DNA of 64,000 nucleotides. Source: Variovorax sp. IB41 (GTDB lineage Bacteria > Pseudomonadota > Gammaproteobacteria > Burkholderiales > Burkholderiaceae_C). The stretch covers positions 225,588 through 289,587 of the forward strand of contig NZ_JAEFCB010000007.1 of assembly GCF_016405905.1 (NCBI RefSeq), given 5' to 3'. The position numbers were made by a program, and so were the translations under genes. The notes beneath the pieces are model-generated. The model was not told the origin of the DNA. It worked only from the letters and a program-made list of their open reading frames with translations, and did no database searches. Shown one piece after another: positions 18,187 through 27,671 of this stretch; position 1 is the first letter of the stretch; the number at the start of each line of letters is the position of its first letter.

Positions 18187-19137
18187 ATGTTCAGTTACCG
18201 CCACGCCTTCCATGCCGGCAACCACGCCGACGTGCTCAAGCACACGGTGCTGATTGCCACGCTCGACCACCTGCTTGAAAAAGAAGCAGCACTCACGGTC
18301 GTCGACACCCACGCCGGCGCGGGCCTCTATCGGCTCGATGGCGACTACGCCGACACCAGCGGCGAGGCGGCAGACGGCATCCTGCGTCTGCTGGCCCCTC
18401 CCAAAGAGCCCGCCGCACCCGCGCCCGCCGCAAAATCGGCGGCCAAGAAAGCGGCCCCGGAAGCCGAGGCACCGCTGGCCGACGCGATCGCGCGCTACCT
18501 CGGCGTGATCCACGACTTCAACCCCAAGGGCGGCGCCCGCGTCTACCCCGGCTCGCCGTTCATCGTGCAGCACCTGCTGCGCGACCACGACAAGCTCAAG
18601 CTGTTCGAGCTGCACCCCACCGACGCGCGCACGCTGGACGCCAACATCGCCCAGCTGGAGGCCGGCCGGCAGATCGCCGTGCTGCGCGAAGACGGCTTCG
18701 GGAGCGCCACCAAGTTCCTGCCGCCGCCGTCGCGCCGCGCGCTGGTGCTGATGGACCCCAGCTACGAAATCAAGAGCGACTACGCCCGCGTGCTCGACTT
18801 CGCGGCCGAGGCGCTCAAGCGCTTCGCCACGGGCACGTATGCCGTCTGGTATCCGATCATTCCGCGGCCCGAGGCGCACGACCTGCCGCGCCGGCTCAAG
18901 ACCATGGCGACCAAGGCCGGCAAGCCGTGGCTGCATGCCACGCTGACGGTCAAGTCGAGCAAGCTGACGGCCACGCCCACCGGCGAGACCAAGCGTCCGG
19001 GTCTCCCGGCCAGCGGCATGTTCCTGATCAACCCGCCCTACACGCTCAAGCCGCTGCTCGCCGCGGCGCTGCCGCAGCTGGCGGAGAAGCTGGCGCAGGA
19101 CCGCAACGCGACCTTCTCGCTCGACAGCGGCGGCTGA
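18187..19137 (+). CDS. rlmJ: 23S rRNA (adenine(2030)-N(6))-methyltransferase RlmJ
   Basis: A 316-residue methyltransferase acting on A2030 of 23S rRNA. The N-terminal MFSYRHAFHAGNHADVLKH is the family hallmark, TVVDTHAGAGLY supplies the SAM motif I, and the catalytic DPPY-type motif is DPSYE (about residues 192-196). An Ala/Pro/Lys-rich insert of about 25 residues lies near residues 77-100. It is absent from the shorter RlmJ proteins I know (about 280 residues) and probably forms a flexible loop. Confidence 0.94.
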   Translation: MFSYRHAFHAGNHADVLKHTVLIATLDHLLEKEAALTVVDTHAGAGLYRLDGDYADTSGEAADGILRLLAPPKEPAAPAPAAKSAAKKAAPEAEAPLADAIARYLGVIHDFNPKGGARVYPGSPFIVQHLLRDHDKLKLFELHPTDARTLDANIAQLEAGRQIAVLREDGFGSATKFLPPPSRRALVLMDPSYEIKSDYARVLDFAAEALKRFATGTYAVWYPIIPRPEAHDLPRRLKTMATKAGKPWLHATLTVKSSKLTATPTGETKRPGLPASGMFLINPPYTLKPLLAAALPQLAEKLAQDRNATFSLDSGG

Positions 19138-19154
19138 TCAGCCCTTTCAGCGCC

Positions 19155-19868
19155 TCAACGGTGCCGCCGCGGCGGCACGATCACCTTGCGCCGGGCCGGC
19201 ACCGCGGCCTTGGCACGGTCGGCGCCCGGTGCCACCGGCGCGGCGGCCTCGCCCGGCTCGGCCTGCACACCGCCGCAACGCATGCCCCCGGGCCCGACGA
19301 CCGACAGCGCCACCTGCTTGATGCCCAGGCCGATCAGCCCGATGCGGTCGGCGGCGGCCCGGCTCAGGTCGATGACGCGGCCCTGCGCATAGGGGCCGCG
19401 GTCGTTGATGCGCACCAGCACCTCGCTGCCGTTGACCAGGCTGCGCACGCAGACGCGCGTCCCGAACGGCAGGGTCTTGTGGGCGGCCGTCAGGGCCGTC
19501 ATGTCGAAGCGCTCGCCGCTCGCGGTCTTGCGCTGGTGGAACTGGATGCCGTACCAGGACGCGCCGCCGCGCTCGAAGATATCGCGCGGGCCGTCGTCGC
19601 CGGGCACGCCGTCGTCGGGCGTCAACTCGCCGGTGCCGGACACCGCGAGGTCATAGCGCACCGACGGCACATCCGAGCGCGCCGAAGCGCCCGGCGGAAC
19701 CGCCAGCCCCTTCGACAGCGGCCGCAGGCGCGAGCCCGCCGCCGCACCCGGATCGGTGCCGCCCTCGGTGGCGGGCGGCATGGCGCAGCCCGCAAGCACG
19801 CAGGTGGCAGCGACGATCGCGAGGCGAAGCCCCGCGCGCAGCGACGAACCTGCGGCGCGCCCTCTCAA
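19155..19868 (-). CDS. rlpA: RlpA-like septal ring lytic transglycosylase / lipoprotein
   Basis: A 237-residue lipoprotein with lipobox LAGC (cysteine near residue 28) and a double-psi beta-barrel domain: GGASWYGIQFH, then KTASGERFD, LPFGTRV and the catalytic VRINDRGPY. RlpA cleaves naked glycan strands at the division septum. The C-terminal SPOR domain found in E. coli RlpA is missing; the chain ends soon after the barrel. The start is a TTG overlapping the metF stop (TTGA), so it ends the ahcY-tlyA-metF operon. It is convergent with rlmJ. Confidence 0.88.
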   Translation of the reverse strand: MRGRAAGSSLRAGLRLAIVAATCVLAGCAMPPATEGGTDPGAAAGSRLRPLSKGLAVPPGASARSDVPSVRYDLAVSGTGELTPDDGVPGDDGPRDIFERGGASWYGIQFHQRKTASGERFDMTALTAAHKTLPFGTRVCVRSLVNGSEVLVRINDRGPYAQGRVIDLSRAAADRIGLIGLGIKQVALSVVGPGGMRCGGVQAEPGEAAAPVAPGADRAKAAVPARRKVIVPPRRHR

Positions 19869-20689
19869 TCGAGGCGCTCCAGAATCGCCAGCGTCGCCGC
19901 CGACTGGTTCATCGTGTAGAAGTGGATCGCGGGTGCGCCGCCGTCACGCAGGCGCGCGCAGAGGTCGGTCACCACGTCCAGGCCGAAGGCCTTGATCGAG
20001 GCCGTGTCGTCGCCGAAGCCCTGCAGGCGCAGCCGGATCCAGCGCGGGATCTCGGCGCCGCAGGCGTCCGAGAAGCGCATGAGCTGCGTCGAGCTCGTGA
20101 TGGGCATGATCCCCGGCACGATCGGCGTGTCGATGCCGAGCTTGCGCACGTCGTCGACGAAGCGGAAGTAGGCCTCGGGGCTGAAGAAATACTGGGTGAT
20201 GGCCGAATCGGCGCCCGCCTTCACCTTCGCGGCGAAGGCCTGCAGGTCGGCCTCGGGCGAGCGGGCCTGCGGATGCACTTCGGGATAGCAGGCCACCTCG
20301 ATATGGAAGTCGCGGCCCGTTTCCTCGCGGATGAAGGCCACGAGATCGCTCGCGTAGTGGAATTCCCCGCCGATGCCATAGCCGCTCGGCAGGTCGCCGC
20401 GCAGCGCCACGAGGCGCTTGACGCCCATGGCCTTGAGTTCGGCCAGCTGCTCCCGCACGGTGGCCTTGGTGGCACCGATGCACGAGAAATGGCTGGCGGC
20501 ATCGACGCCTTCGCCCAGGATCTCCTGCACCGCACCGAAGGTGCCCTGGTGCGTGGAGCCGCCGGCACCGTAGGTGACCGAGCAGAACTGGGGCTTGCGC
20601 ACGTACAGCTGCTGGCGCACGGCGCGCAGCTTAACCGCGCCTTCGGGCGTCTTGGTCGGGAAGAATTCGAAACTCAGCGGAAGGCGCAC
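19865..20689 (-). CDS. metF: Methylenetetrahydrofolate reductase
   Basis: A 274-residue flavoenzyme (TIM barrel) reducing 5,10-methylene-THF to 5-methyl-THF, the methyl donor for methionine synthesis. Motifs include SFEFFPTKTPEG, FCSVTYGAGGST and a late IHFYTMNQS. The start is a GTG at 20689 with AGGAG seven bases upstream; longer frames run into tlyA. It lies downstream of ahcY and tlyA under the SAH riboswitch, so folate methyl supply is tied to SAH level. Confidence 0.95.
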   Translation of the reverse strand: MRLPLSFEFFPTKTPEGAVKLRAVRQQLYVRKPQFCSVTYGAGGSTHQGTFGAVQEILGEGVDAASHFSCIGATKATVREQLAELKAMGVKRLVALRGDLPSGYGIGGEFHYASDLVAFIREETGRDFHIEVACYPEVHPQARSPEADLQAFAAKVKAGADSAITQYFFSPEAYFRFVDDVRKLGIDTPIVPGIMPITSSTQLMRFSDACGAEIPRWIRLRLQGFGDDTASIKAFGLDVVTDLCARLRDGGAPAIHFYTMNQSAATLAILERLD

Positions 20690-20699
20690 CTGCGTCTCC

Positions 20700-21491
20700 T
20701 TAGGAGCCGTTCGCGCCGGACGCGCGCACGGCGTGAATGAAAAACTCGCGGTTGCCGTCGCCACCGGCGATCGGGCTGTCGAACCACTGCAGCACGCGCA
20801 GCTCGAGTGCGGCGCACGCATCGCGCAGGCGCTTCTCGACGATCTCGTACATCGCCGCATCGCGCACGATGCCGCCCTTGCCGACCTGGCCGGGCTGCAG
20901 TTCGAACTGCGGCTTGATCAGCATCAGGAGCTGGCCGTCGTCGGCCAGGAATTCGACCACCGCTGGCAGCACCAGCGTGAGCGAAATGAACGACAGGTCG
21001 CCCACGATCAGGTCGAAACGCAGATCGGACGGCGCTTCGCCCTCCTCGTCTTGCAGATCGTCCGGCGACAAGGCCCGCGCATTGACGCCTTCGATGGCGA
21101 CGACGCGCTCGTCCTCGCGCAACTTCGCATGCAACTGCCCGTGGCCGACATCGACACCCACGACCTTCGTCGCGCCGCGTTGCAGCAGGCAGTCGGTGAA
21201 GCCGCCGGTCGACTGGCCCACATCGAGGCACAGCTTGCCGGCGGGATCGACACCGCTCACAGTGAGCGCGCCTTCGAGCTTGAGTCCGCCGCGCGAGACG
21301 TAGCGCGCCTCGGCCGCGTCGTCGAGCTCGAGCTCGGCGGAATCGGGCACCTCGTCCTTGTTCTTGACGACCGAGCGCCATGCGTCGCTCGTGCCCGCAT
21401 CACGCCAGCGCATGCCGCCGGCGATCAGCCGCACGGCCTGCGAACGCGACGCGGCGAGGCCGCGTTCCACCAGCAATTGATCAGCGCGCAT
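20700..21491 (-). CDS. tlyA: TlyA family rRNA (cytidine-2'-O)-methyltransferase
   Basis: A 263-residue protein with an N-terminal S4 RNA-binding domain (MRADQLLVERGLAASRSQA) and a FtsJ/RrmJ-like methyltransferase domain (YVSRGGLKLEGAL, LDVGQSTGGFTD, VGVDVGHGQL, VGDLSFISL, LIKPQFE). The K-D-K-E catalytic set of 2'-O methyltransferases appears to be present. In actinobacteria TlyA methylates 16S and 23S rRNA; the old name hemolysin is misleading. Being a SAM user that releases SAH, it fits between ahcY and metF. Confidence 0.92.
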   Translation of the reverse strand: MRADQLLVERGLAASRSQAVRLIAGGMRWRDAGTSDAWRSVVKNKDEVPDSAELELDDAAEARYVSRGGLKLEGALTVSGVDPAGKLCLDVGQSTGGFTDCLLQRGATKVVGVDVGHGQLHAKLREDERVVAIEGVNARALSPDDLQDEEGEAPSDLRFDLIVGDLSFISLTLVLPAVVEFLADDGQLLMLIKPQFELQPGQVGKGGIVRDAAMYEIVEKRLRDACAALELRVLQWFDSPIAGGDGNREFFIHAVRASGANGS

Positions 21492-21497
21492 GGACGC

Positions 21498-22937
<1,440 letters not shown>

Positions 22938-22988
22938 GAGAACTCCAAAACTGGTTTGAAAGATGCCACTGCGTACGGGGGTCTGACG

Positions 22989-23021
22989 GAAAAAGGACTC
23001 ACCGCGAGAACAGCGGGTGAG
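22989..23021 (-). terminator. Riboswitch-controlled terminator upstream of ahcY
   Basis: On the minus strand CTCACCCGC (23021-23013) pairs with GCGGTGAG (23005-22998) with one bulged base and a 7-base loop. A TCCTTTTTCC tract follows, ending at 22988. The 5' arm shares CTCACC with the 3' end of the SAH aptamer, so aptamer folding and terminator folding exclude each other. Confidence 0.75.
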
Positions 23022-23077
23022 CGTGGTTGCGATGTGGTCCGAGCCTCACGCCTTGATGGCGCTGCAACGCTCCTCGG
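23016..23077 (-). ncRNA. S-adenosylhomocysteine (SAH) riboswitch aptamer
   Basis: On the minus strand, starting at 23077, the sequence shows CCGAGGAGCG, then a variable hairpin (GCGCC/GGCGT), then GAGGCTCGG and finally CGCTCACC. CCGAG pairs with CTCGG (P1), and GAGCG can pair with the distal CGCTC as the pseudoknot typical of this class. The conserved GGAGCG, GGCTCGG and GCTCACC blocks match the SAH riboswitch consensus as I know it. Its position in front of ahcY is the classic one. The P4-like hairpin between the last two blocks is weak. Confidence 0.88.
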
Positions 23078-23085
23078 AACGGCGG

Positions 23086-23114
23086 ATTGTAGACGGGGTG
23101 CCAGGCCGAGCCAA
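23086..23114 (-). promoter_or_regulatory. Promoter of the ahcY riboswitch operon
   Basis: On the minus strand TTGGCT (23114-23109), a 17-base gap and TACAAT (23091-23086) form a good sigma-70 promoter. The predicted transcript start, near 23079, is only one to three bases ahead of the SAH aptamer. Confidence 0.72.
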
Positions 23115-23189
23115 CCGCTGGGGTATCCCACATGACGGGAAGCGCGTTTCGTTGTCGAGGCGTACATTGATCCGCACCCCAACACCAAG

Positions 23190-23846
23190 ATGCAAGACGC
23201 AAGACCCCCCATGTTCTCCAGAATCCCCTCGACCCTGCTGGCCTCGGCCGCACTTCTCGCCGCTGCGGCCCTCCCGGTCATCGCCTCCGCGCAAGCGGCC
23301 TCCGAACAAGTCCGCATCCGCGGCACCATCGTCCGCGTCGATGCCAAGACCCTCGTCGTGCAGGACCGCGGCGGCGAAGTCGTCAGCCTCGCGCGACCGG
23401 CCGACATGCAGCTGTCGGAGGTCTACCAGATCAAGCTGGCCGACATCAAGAAAGGCAGCTTCATCGGCACCGCTGCCATGCCGCAGGCCGACGGCTCGCA
23501 GAAGGCGCTCGAAGTCGTGGTGTTCCCCGAGGCCGCGCGCGGCACCGGCGAAGGCCATCGCCCGTGGGACCTGCTGCCGCAGAGCACCATGACCAACGCC
23601 ACCGTCGCCGACCTGGCCGCGGCGCCGAAATCGGTGAAGGGCGGACAGCAGCTGCGCCTGACCTACAAGGGCGGCGAGAAGACCGTCATCGTGCCGCCCG
23701 ACGTGCCCGTCGTGACCTTCCGCCCCGGCACCGATGCACTCCTGGTGCCCGGCGCCAAGGTGCTGGTCAATGCGCAGGAAAAGAACGGCACGCCCACCGC
23801 GTTGCGCGTGACGGCCGGGCGCAACGGCTTCGCGCCGCCGATGTAA
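23190..23846 (+). CDS. Exported protein of unknown function
   Basis: A 218-residue protein with a signal peptide (hydrophobic core LLASAALLAAAALPVIASA, cleavage after AQA near residue 37). The mature part begins with an OB/beta-barrel-like repeat: VRIRGTIVRVDAKTLVVQDRGGE near residues 41-63, with a similar strand pattern later (TDALLVPGAKVLVNAQ). It resembles DUF5666-type periplasmic proteins. The start may instead be the ATG at 23211; neither has a strong ribosome-binding site. Function not known. Confidence 0.72.
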   Translation: MQDARPPMFSRIPSTLLASAALLAAAALPVIASAQAASEQVRIRGTIVRVDAKTLVVQDRGGEVVSLARPADMQLSEVYQIKLADIKKGSFIGTAAMPQADGSQKALEVVVFPEAARGTGEGHRPWDLLPQSTMTNATVADLAAAPKSVKGGQQLRLTYKGGEKTVIVPPDVPVVTFRPGTDALLVPGAKVLVNAQEKNGTPTALRVTAGRNGFAPPM

Positions 23847-24030
23847 GCCTTCGCAGACAGTCGCGGGCATTCGCGACATAGGCATTCAATATCCAAGGGA
23901 AATCCCGCAGGCATTTTTGTTGCCGTGGGGACCTTGGCCGTGCCGGTGCGGCGTATCGTGGCGAGGGACTTTTGCCGTCCGGCCGGTCCTTGCCATTCAC
24001 CCGTTCACCCGACACAGGAGATACCGCACC

Positions 24031-24534
24031 ATGGCCACTGCCAAGAAAGCCGCCGCCAAGAAGACCACCGCCAGCAGTAGCAGCAGCAGCGCCAAGACGG
24101 CCGCTCCCAGCGCCGCCGACATGCTCAACCCGCTGAAGAACCTCAAGGGCATGACCGATCGCCTGCAGGAACTGAACTTGACCGGCGGCGCGGGCAAGCT
24201 CCTCGAGAGCGGCCGCAAGGATTTGCAGGCGCTGATGCAGGCCAACGAAAAGTCCTACCAGGGCCTGCAGACCGTGGTGCAGCGGCAGACCGAGATGATC
24301 AAGAGCGCCATCACCGAATGGCAGACGGCCGCCAAGGAAATGCCGGCCAAGGACGCCAAGGCCAACCTCGCCAAGCTCGACGAGCTCGGCCGCCAATCGT
24401 TCCAGCGCGCCATCGACGACATCAAGGAGTTGGCCAACCTCGCGGCCAAGTCGCAGGCCGATGCCTTCGACGTGGTGCGCCAGCGCATCCAGTCCAACGT
24501 GGACGAAGTGACCAAGCTGCTGCAGCGCAAGTAA
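24031..24534 (+). CDS. Phasin family protein
   Basis: A 167-residue protein with AGGAG ten bases before the ATG. The N-terminal 25 residues are a Lys/Ala/Ser-rich, low-complexity tail; the rest is amphipathic helix (LQALMQANEKSYQGLQTVVQRQTEM; AKSQADAFDVVRQRI) as in phasins, which coat polyhydroxyalkanoate granules. A PHA synthase-like gene lies 1.4 kb downstream on the same strand. The basic N-terminus resembles histone-like tails of PHA-granule DNA-binding proteins, so a DNA-linking role is possible. Confidence 0.85.
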   Translation: MATAKKAAAKKTTASSSSSSAKTAAPSAADMLNPLKNLKGMTDRLQELNLTGGAGKLLESGRKDLQALMQANEKSYQGLQTVVQRQTEMIKSAITEWQTAAKEMPAKDAKANLAKLDELGRQSFQRAIDDIKELANLAAKSQADAFDVVRQRIQSNVDEVTKLLQRK

Positions 24535-24552
24535 GCGCAAGGCGCTCGCGCG

Positions 24553-25470
24553 ATGACCGCCGTCCCACCCCGCACCGAGCGCCGCACGCTCGCCAACGGC
24601 ATCGACATCGCGTGGGACAGCTTCGGCGCCCCCGACGCGCCGCCGCTCCTCCTGATCATGGGCCTCGGCGCCCAGATGGTCGCCTGGGACGACGCGTTCT
24701 GCGCCCGCCTGGCCGAAGCCGGCGGGCACCGCGTGATCCGTTTCGACAACCGCGACATCGGCCATTCCACGCACCTGCCGCACCTGGGCATTCCCGACAT
24801 CCAGGCGCTGATGCTGCAGGCCATGGCGGGCAAGCCGCTCGCGGTGCCCTACACGCTGCGCGACATGGCGGCCGACTGCATCGGCCTGCTCGATGCGCTC
24901 GGCATCGACCGCGCGCACTTCGTGGGCGCATCGATGGGCGGCGCCATCGGGCAGGAGTTGGCCATCCATCACCCCGAGCGCATGCGCTCCTTCACCAGCA
25001 TCATGTCCACCACCGGCAACCCGGCGCTGCCGCCGCCCACGCCCGAGGCGATGGCGGTGCTGTTCTCGCCGACGCCGCTCTCCTTCGATGCCTACCTGCC
25101 GCATTACAGGAAGGTCTGGCACGTGCTGCGCGGCCCCGACTTTCCGCTCGACGAGGCGCGCGACGCCGAGCGCGCGCAGCTCATTTTCCTGCGCGGGCTC
25201 AACCCGGGCGGCGTGGCGCGCCAGCTGGCGGCGATCTTCGCGTCCGGCAACCGCAAGCCCGCGCTGCGCGACGTGCAGGTGCCCACGCTGGTGATCCACG
25301 GCGATGCCGATCCGCTGGTGCCGGTGGCCTGCGGCGTGGATGTGGCCGATGCCATTGCGGGCGCGAAGCTGCTACGCATTCCGCGCATGGGCCACGCGCT
25401 GCCGGTGTCGATGTGGCCGCAGATCATCGACGCCATCGCCGCGCACACCGGGCAGCGCCGCGACCATTGA
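24553..25470 (+). CDS. Alpha/beta hydrolase
   Basis: A 305-residue alpha/beta-hydrolase. The oxyanion region is LLLIMGLGAQM, the nucleophile elbow is GASMGG (serine near residue 128), the acid is probably in HGDADPLVP and the catalytic histidine in MGHALP near residue 281. It lies 18 bases after the phasin gene and 29 bases before the PhaE-like gene. In this setting it may act on PHA or its oligomers, but its sequence is generic and the substrate is unproven. Confidence 0.85.
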   Translation: MTAVPPRTERRTLANGIDIAWDSFGAPDAPPLLLIMGLGAQMVAWDDAFCARLAEAGGHRVIRFDNRDIGHSTHLPHLGIPDIQALMLQAMAGKPLAVPYTLRDMAADCIGLLDALGIDRAHFVGASMGGAIGQELAIHHPERMRSFTSIMSTTGNPALPPPTPEAMAVLFSPTPLSFDAYLPHYRKVWHVLRGPDFPLDEARDAERAQLIFLRGLNPGGVARQLAAIFASGNRKPALRDVQVPTLVIHGDADPLVPVACGVDVADAIAGAKLLRIPRMGHALPVSMWPQIIDAIAAHTGQRRDH

Positions 25471-25499
25471 CCGACCGATAGACGACGGGGCCTCTGTCC

Positions 25500-25937
25500 A
25501 TGAACAAGTTCTCCCCCCTCGACCCGATGGCCATGTGGCGCGAGTTCACGGCCCAATGGGAAAAAAGCACCAACGAATTCGCCAACGAGACCATGGCCTC
25601 GGACCCGTTTCGCCAGGGCATGCACGGCGGCATGAACGCATCGCTCACCGCGCAGAAGGGGCTGGGCGACCTGATGGCGCGCTACCTCACGCTGCTCAAC
25701 CTGCCCACGCGCGCCGACATCCAGGCGCTGGGCGAACAGTTGCAGCGCATCGACGATCACCTGGCGAACATCAGCCGCGCGATGGAGGGCGGGCGCGGTC
25801 CTGCAACCTCCGCGGCCACGGCCGCGCCACCCAAGCCGCGCCGCACCAAACAGCCGCCGCAAGCTGCCGCCGCCGCGAAAGCCCCGGCACCGCCCCCCGC
25901 ACCGAAGCGCCCCGCAAGAAAGCGCAGCGCGCGATGA
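25500..25937 (+). CDS. Short PhaE-like PHA synthase subunit
   Basis: A 145-residue protein whose first 100 residues resemble PhaE: MNKFSPLDPMAMWREFTAQW, then a helical stretch ending in PTRADIQALGEQLQRIDDHL, the segment typical of PhaE/PhaR-type partners. The last 45 residues are Ala/Pro/Lys/Arg-rich and probably disordered. Classical PhaE is much longer (about 350 residues), so this is a minimal or different subunit. It overlaps the PhaC-like start (ATGA). Confidence 0.68.
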   Translation: MNKFSPLDPMAMWREFTAQWEKSTNEFANETMASDPFRQGMHGGMNASLTAQKGLGDLMARYLTLLNLPTRADIQALGEQLQRIDDHLANISRAMEGGRGPATSAATAAPPKPRRTKQPPQAAAAAKAPAPPPAPKRPARKRSAR

Positions 25938-27007
25938 ACGCCATCGCCGACGCACTCGCTCTGCCGGACATCGGCGCGGAGATCGAGCGCGCGATCCAGC
26001 GCAACATCAAGGGCCTGGATTTCCTCACCTCCGCCACGCCCGCGGTCGGCCAGACGCCCAAGGACGAGATCCACCGCCGCGGCACGCTGAGCCTTTACCA
26101 CTACCGCCCGCTGGTCGACGAGATCTACCGCGTGCCGGTGTTGATGGTGATGGCCACCACCAACCGCGCGTACATCTTCGACCTCGCGCCCGGCCAGAGC
26201 ATGGTCGAGTACCTGCTCCTCAAAGGCTACGACGTCTACGTGATGGACTGGAACGCGCCGCGCGCCGACGAGAAGCGCCTGCGCATCGAGGACTACGTGC
26301 TCGACTTCATTCCCGATTCCATTCGCCGCGTGCAGGAAGATTCGGGCGAGGAAGACATCACCATCGCCGGCTATTGCATGGGCGGCGTGCTCTCCACGCT
26401 GTACGCGGCGCTGCACCCCGACGGGCCGATGAAGAGCCTCGCGCTCTTCACCACGCCCATCGACTTCAGCCGCATGAAGCTCTTCCATGCGTGGTCGGAC
26501 CGGCGCTATTTCGACGTCGACCGGCTCATCGACACCATCGGCAACGTGCCGCCCGAGATGCTGTTCGCCTCGTTCGACATGCTGCGTCCCGCGGGCCGCG
26601 GCGCCGGCGTGGTGCAGCTGTGGGACAACATGGCCAACGACGAGTTCGTGAAGTCGTACCGCATGTTCGACCGCTGGGGCGCCGAGATGCTGCCGCTGGC
26701 CGGCGAGTACTTCCGCCAGACGGTGAAAGAGCTGATGTGGGACAACAAGCTCTTCAAGGGCGAATTGGTGCTCGGCGGGCGCAAGGTGCTGCTGAAAAAC
26801 ATCAAGGTGCCGGTGCTGCACGCGCTTGCGCAGCACGACCACATCGTTCCCTACGAGGCCGGCCAGCCGCTCATCGCGAACATCGGCTCGGCCGACAAGG
26901 AAGAGGTCGTCCTCAAGGGCGGCCACGTCAGCCTGGCCGCGGGCACCAACGCGGTGCGCCGGCTGTGGCCCAAACTCGACGACTGGCTTGGAGTGCGATC
27001 GACATGA
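25934..27007 (+). CDS. phaC: Class III-like polyhydroxyalkanoate synthase (PhaC)
   Basis: A 357-residue alpha/beta-hydrolase-fold polymerase joining hydroxyacyl-CoA units into PHA. The lipase-like box has the catalytic cysteine, GYCMGG (Cys148); the aspartate is in QHDHIV (Asp302) and the histidine in GGHVSL (His331). The size (about 355 residues) fits class III/IV PhaC, which needs a PhaE or PhaR partner, rather than class I (about 600). The overlapping PhaE-like gene upstream supports that. Its stop overlaps the GNAT gene. Confidence 0.88.
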   Translation: MNAIADALALPDIGAEIERAIQRNIKGLDFLTSATPAVGQTPKDEIHRRGTLSLYHYRPLVDEIYRVPVLMVMATTNRAYIFDLAPGQSMVEYLLLKGYDVYVMDWNAPRADEKRLRIEDYVLDFIPDSIRRVQEDSGEEDITIAGYCMGGVLSTLYAALHPDGPMKSLALFTTPIDFSRMKLFHAWSDRRYFDVDRLIDTIGNVPPEMLFASFDMLRPAGRGAGVVQLWDNMANDEFVKSYRMFDRWGAEMLPLAGEYFRQTVKELMWDNKLFKGELVLGGRKVLLKNIKVPVLHALAQHDHIVPYEAGQPLIANIGSADKEEVVLKGGHVSLAAGTNAVRRLWPKLDDWLGVRST

Positions 27008-27606
27008 CCATCACCTTGGCCTCTTCCTCCCGCAACTACCCGCGCATGGTGCCGAACGGCGACGGCGACATCGAGCTGCGCCTGATGACCGCGTACGACG
27101 CCCCCGCCGTGCTCGCGTTCGCGAAGGCGCTGCCCGCGCACGACCTGCTCTTTTTGCCCCGCGACATCACCGAGCCCAAGGTGATGGGCGCGTGGGTCCG
27201 CGCCATCGAGCGCGGCGACATCGACAGCGTGCTCGCGGTGCGCGGCAGCACGGTGCTCGGCTGCGCGGCGGTGATCCGCGACCCGCATTCCTGGTCGGAC
27301 CACGTGGCCGAGCTGCGCGTGCTGGTCGCGCCGGCGCTGCGCGGCAGCGGCCTCGGCCAGCAACTCGCGCAGGAGGGCTGTGCGCTGGCGGTCGAGCGCG
27401 GGCAGGAAAAGATCGTCGCGCAGATGACGGTCGACCAGCGCGGCGCCATCGCCGTCTTCCAGGCGCTGGGCTTTCGGCCCGAGGCGCTCTTGAGCAAGCA
27501 CGTGAAGGACCGTCAGGGCCAGGCGCACGACCTCGTGGTGCTGAGCAACGACGTGGCGCAGTTCGAGGCGCAGATGCGGGCGTATGGGGTGACGGAGGCT
27601 TTTTAG
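27004..27606 (+). CDS. GNAT family N-acetyltransferase
   Basis: A 200-residue GNAT-fold protein. The acetyl-CoA-binding motif A is in VAPALRGSGLGQQLAQEG (Q/R-x-x-G-x-G/A pattern, near residues 112-128), and motif B is in AIAVFQALGFRPEA. The ATG overlaps the PhaC stop, so it is the last gene of the PHA cluster. The acceptor is unknown; acetylation of a granule protein would be speculation. Confidence 0.82.
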   Translation: MTITLASSSRNYPRMVPNGDGDIELRLMTAYDAPAVLAFAKALPAHDLLFLPRDITEPKVMGAWVRAIERGDIDSVLAVRGSTVLGCAAVIRDPHSWSDHVAELRVLVAPALRGSGLGQQLAQEGCALAVERGQEKIVAQMTVDQRGAIAVFQALGFRPEALLSKHVKDRQGQAHDLVVLSNDVAQFEAQMRAYGVTEAF

Positions 27607-27671
27607 GGTTCGGTGCGGGCGTTTCGGGGCCACCTTCTAAAATCCCGGCATTCCCCCGCAGATTGCCCACC

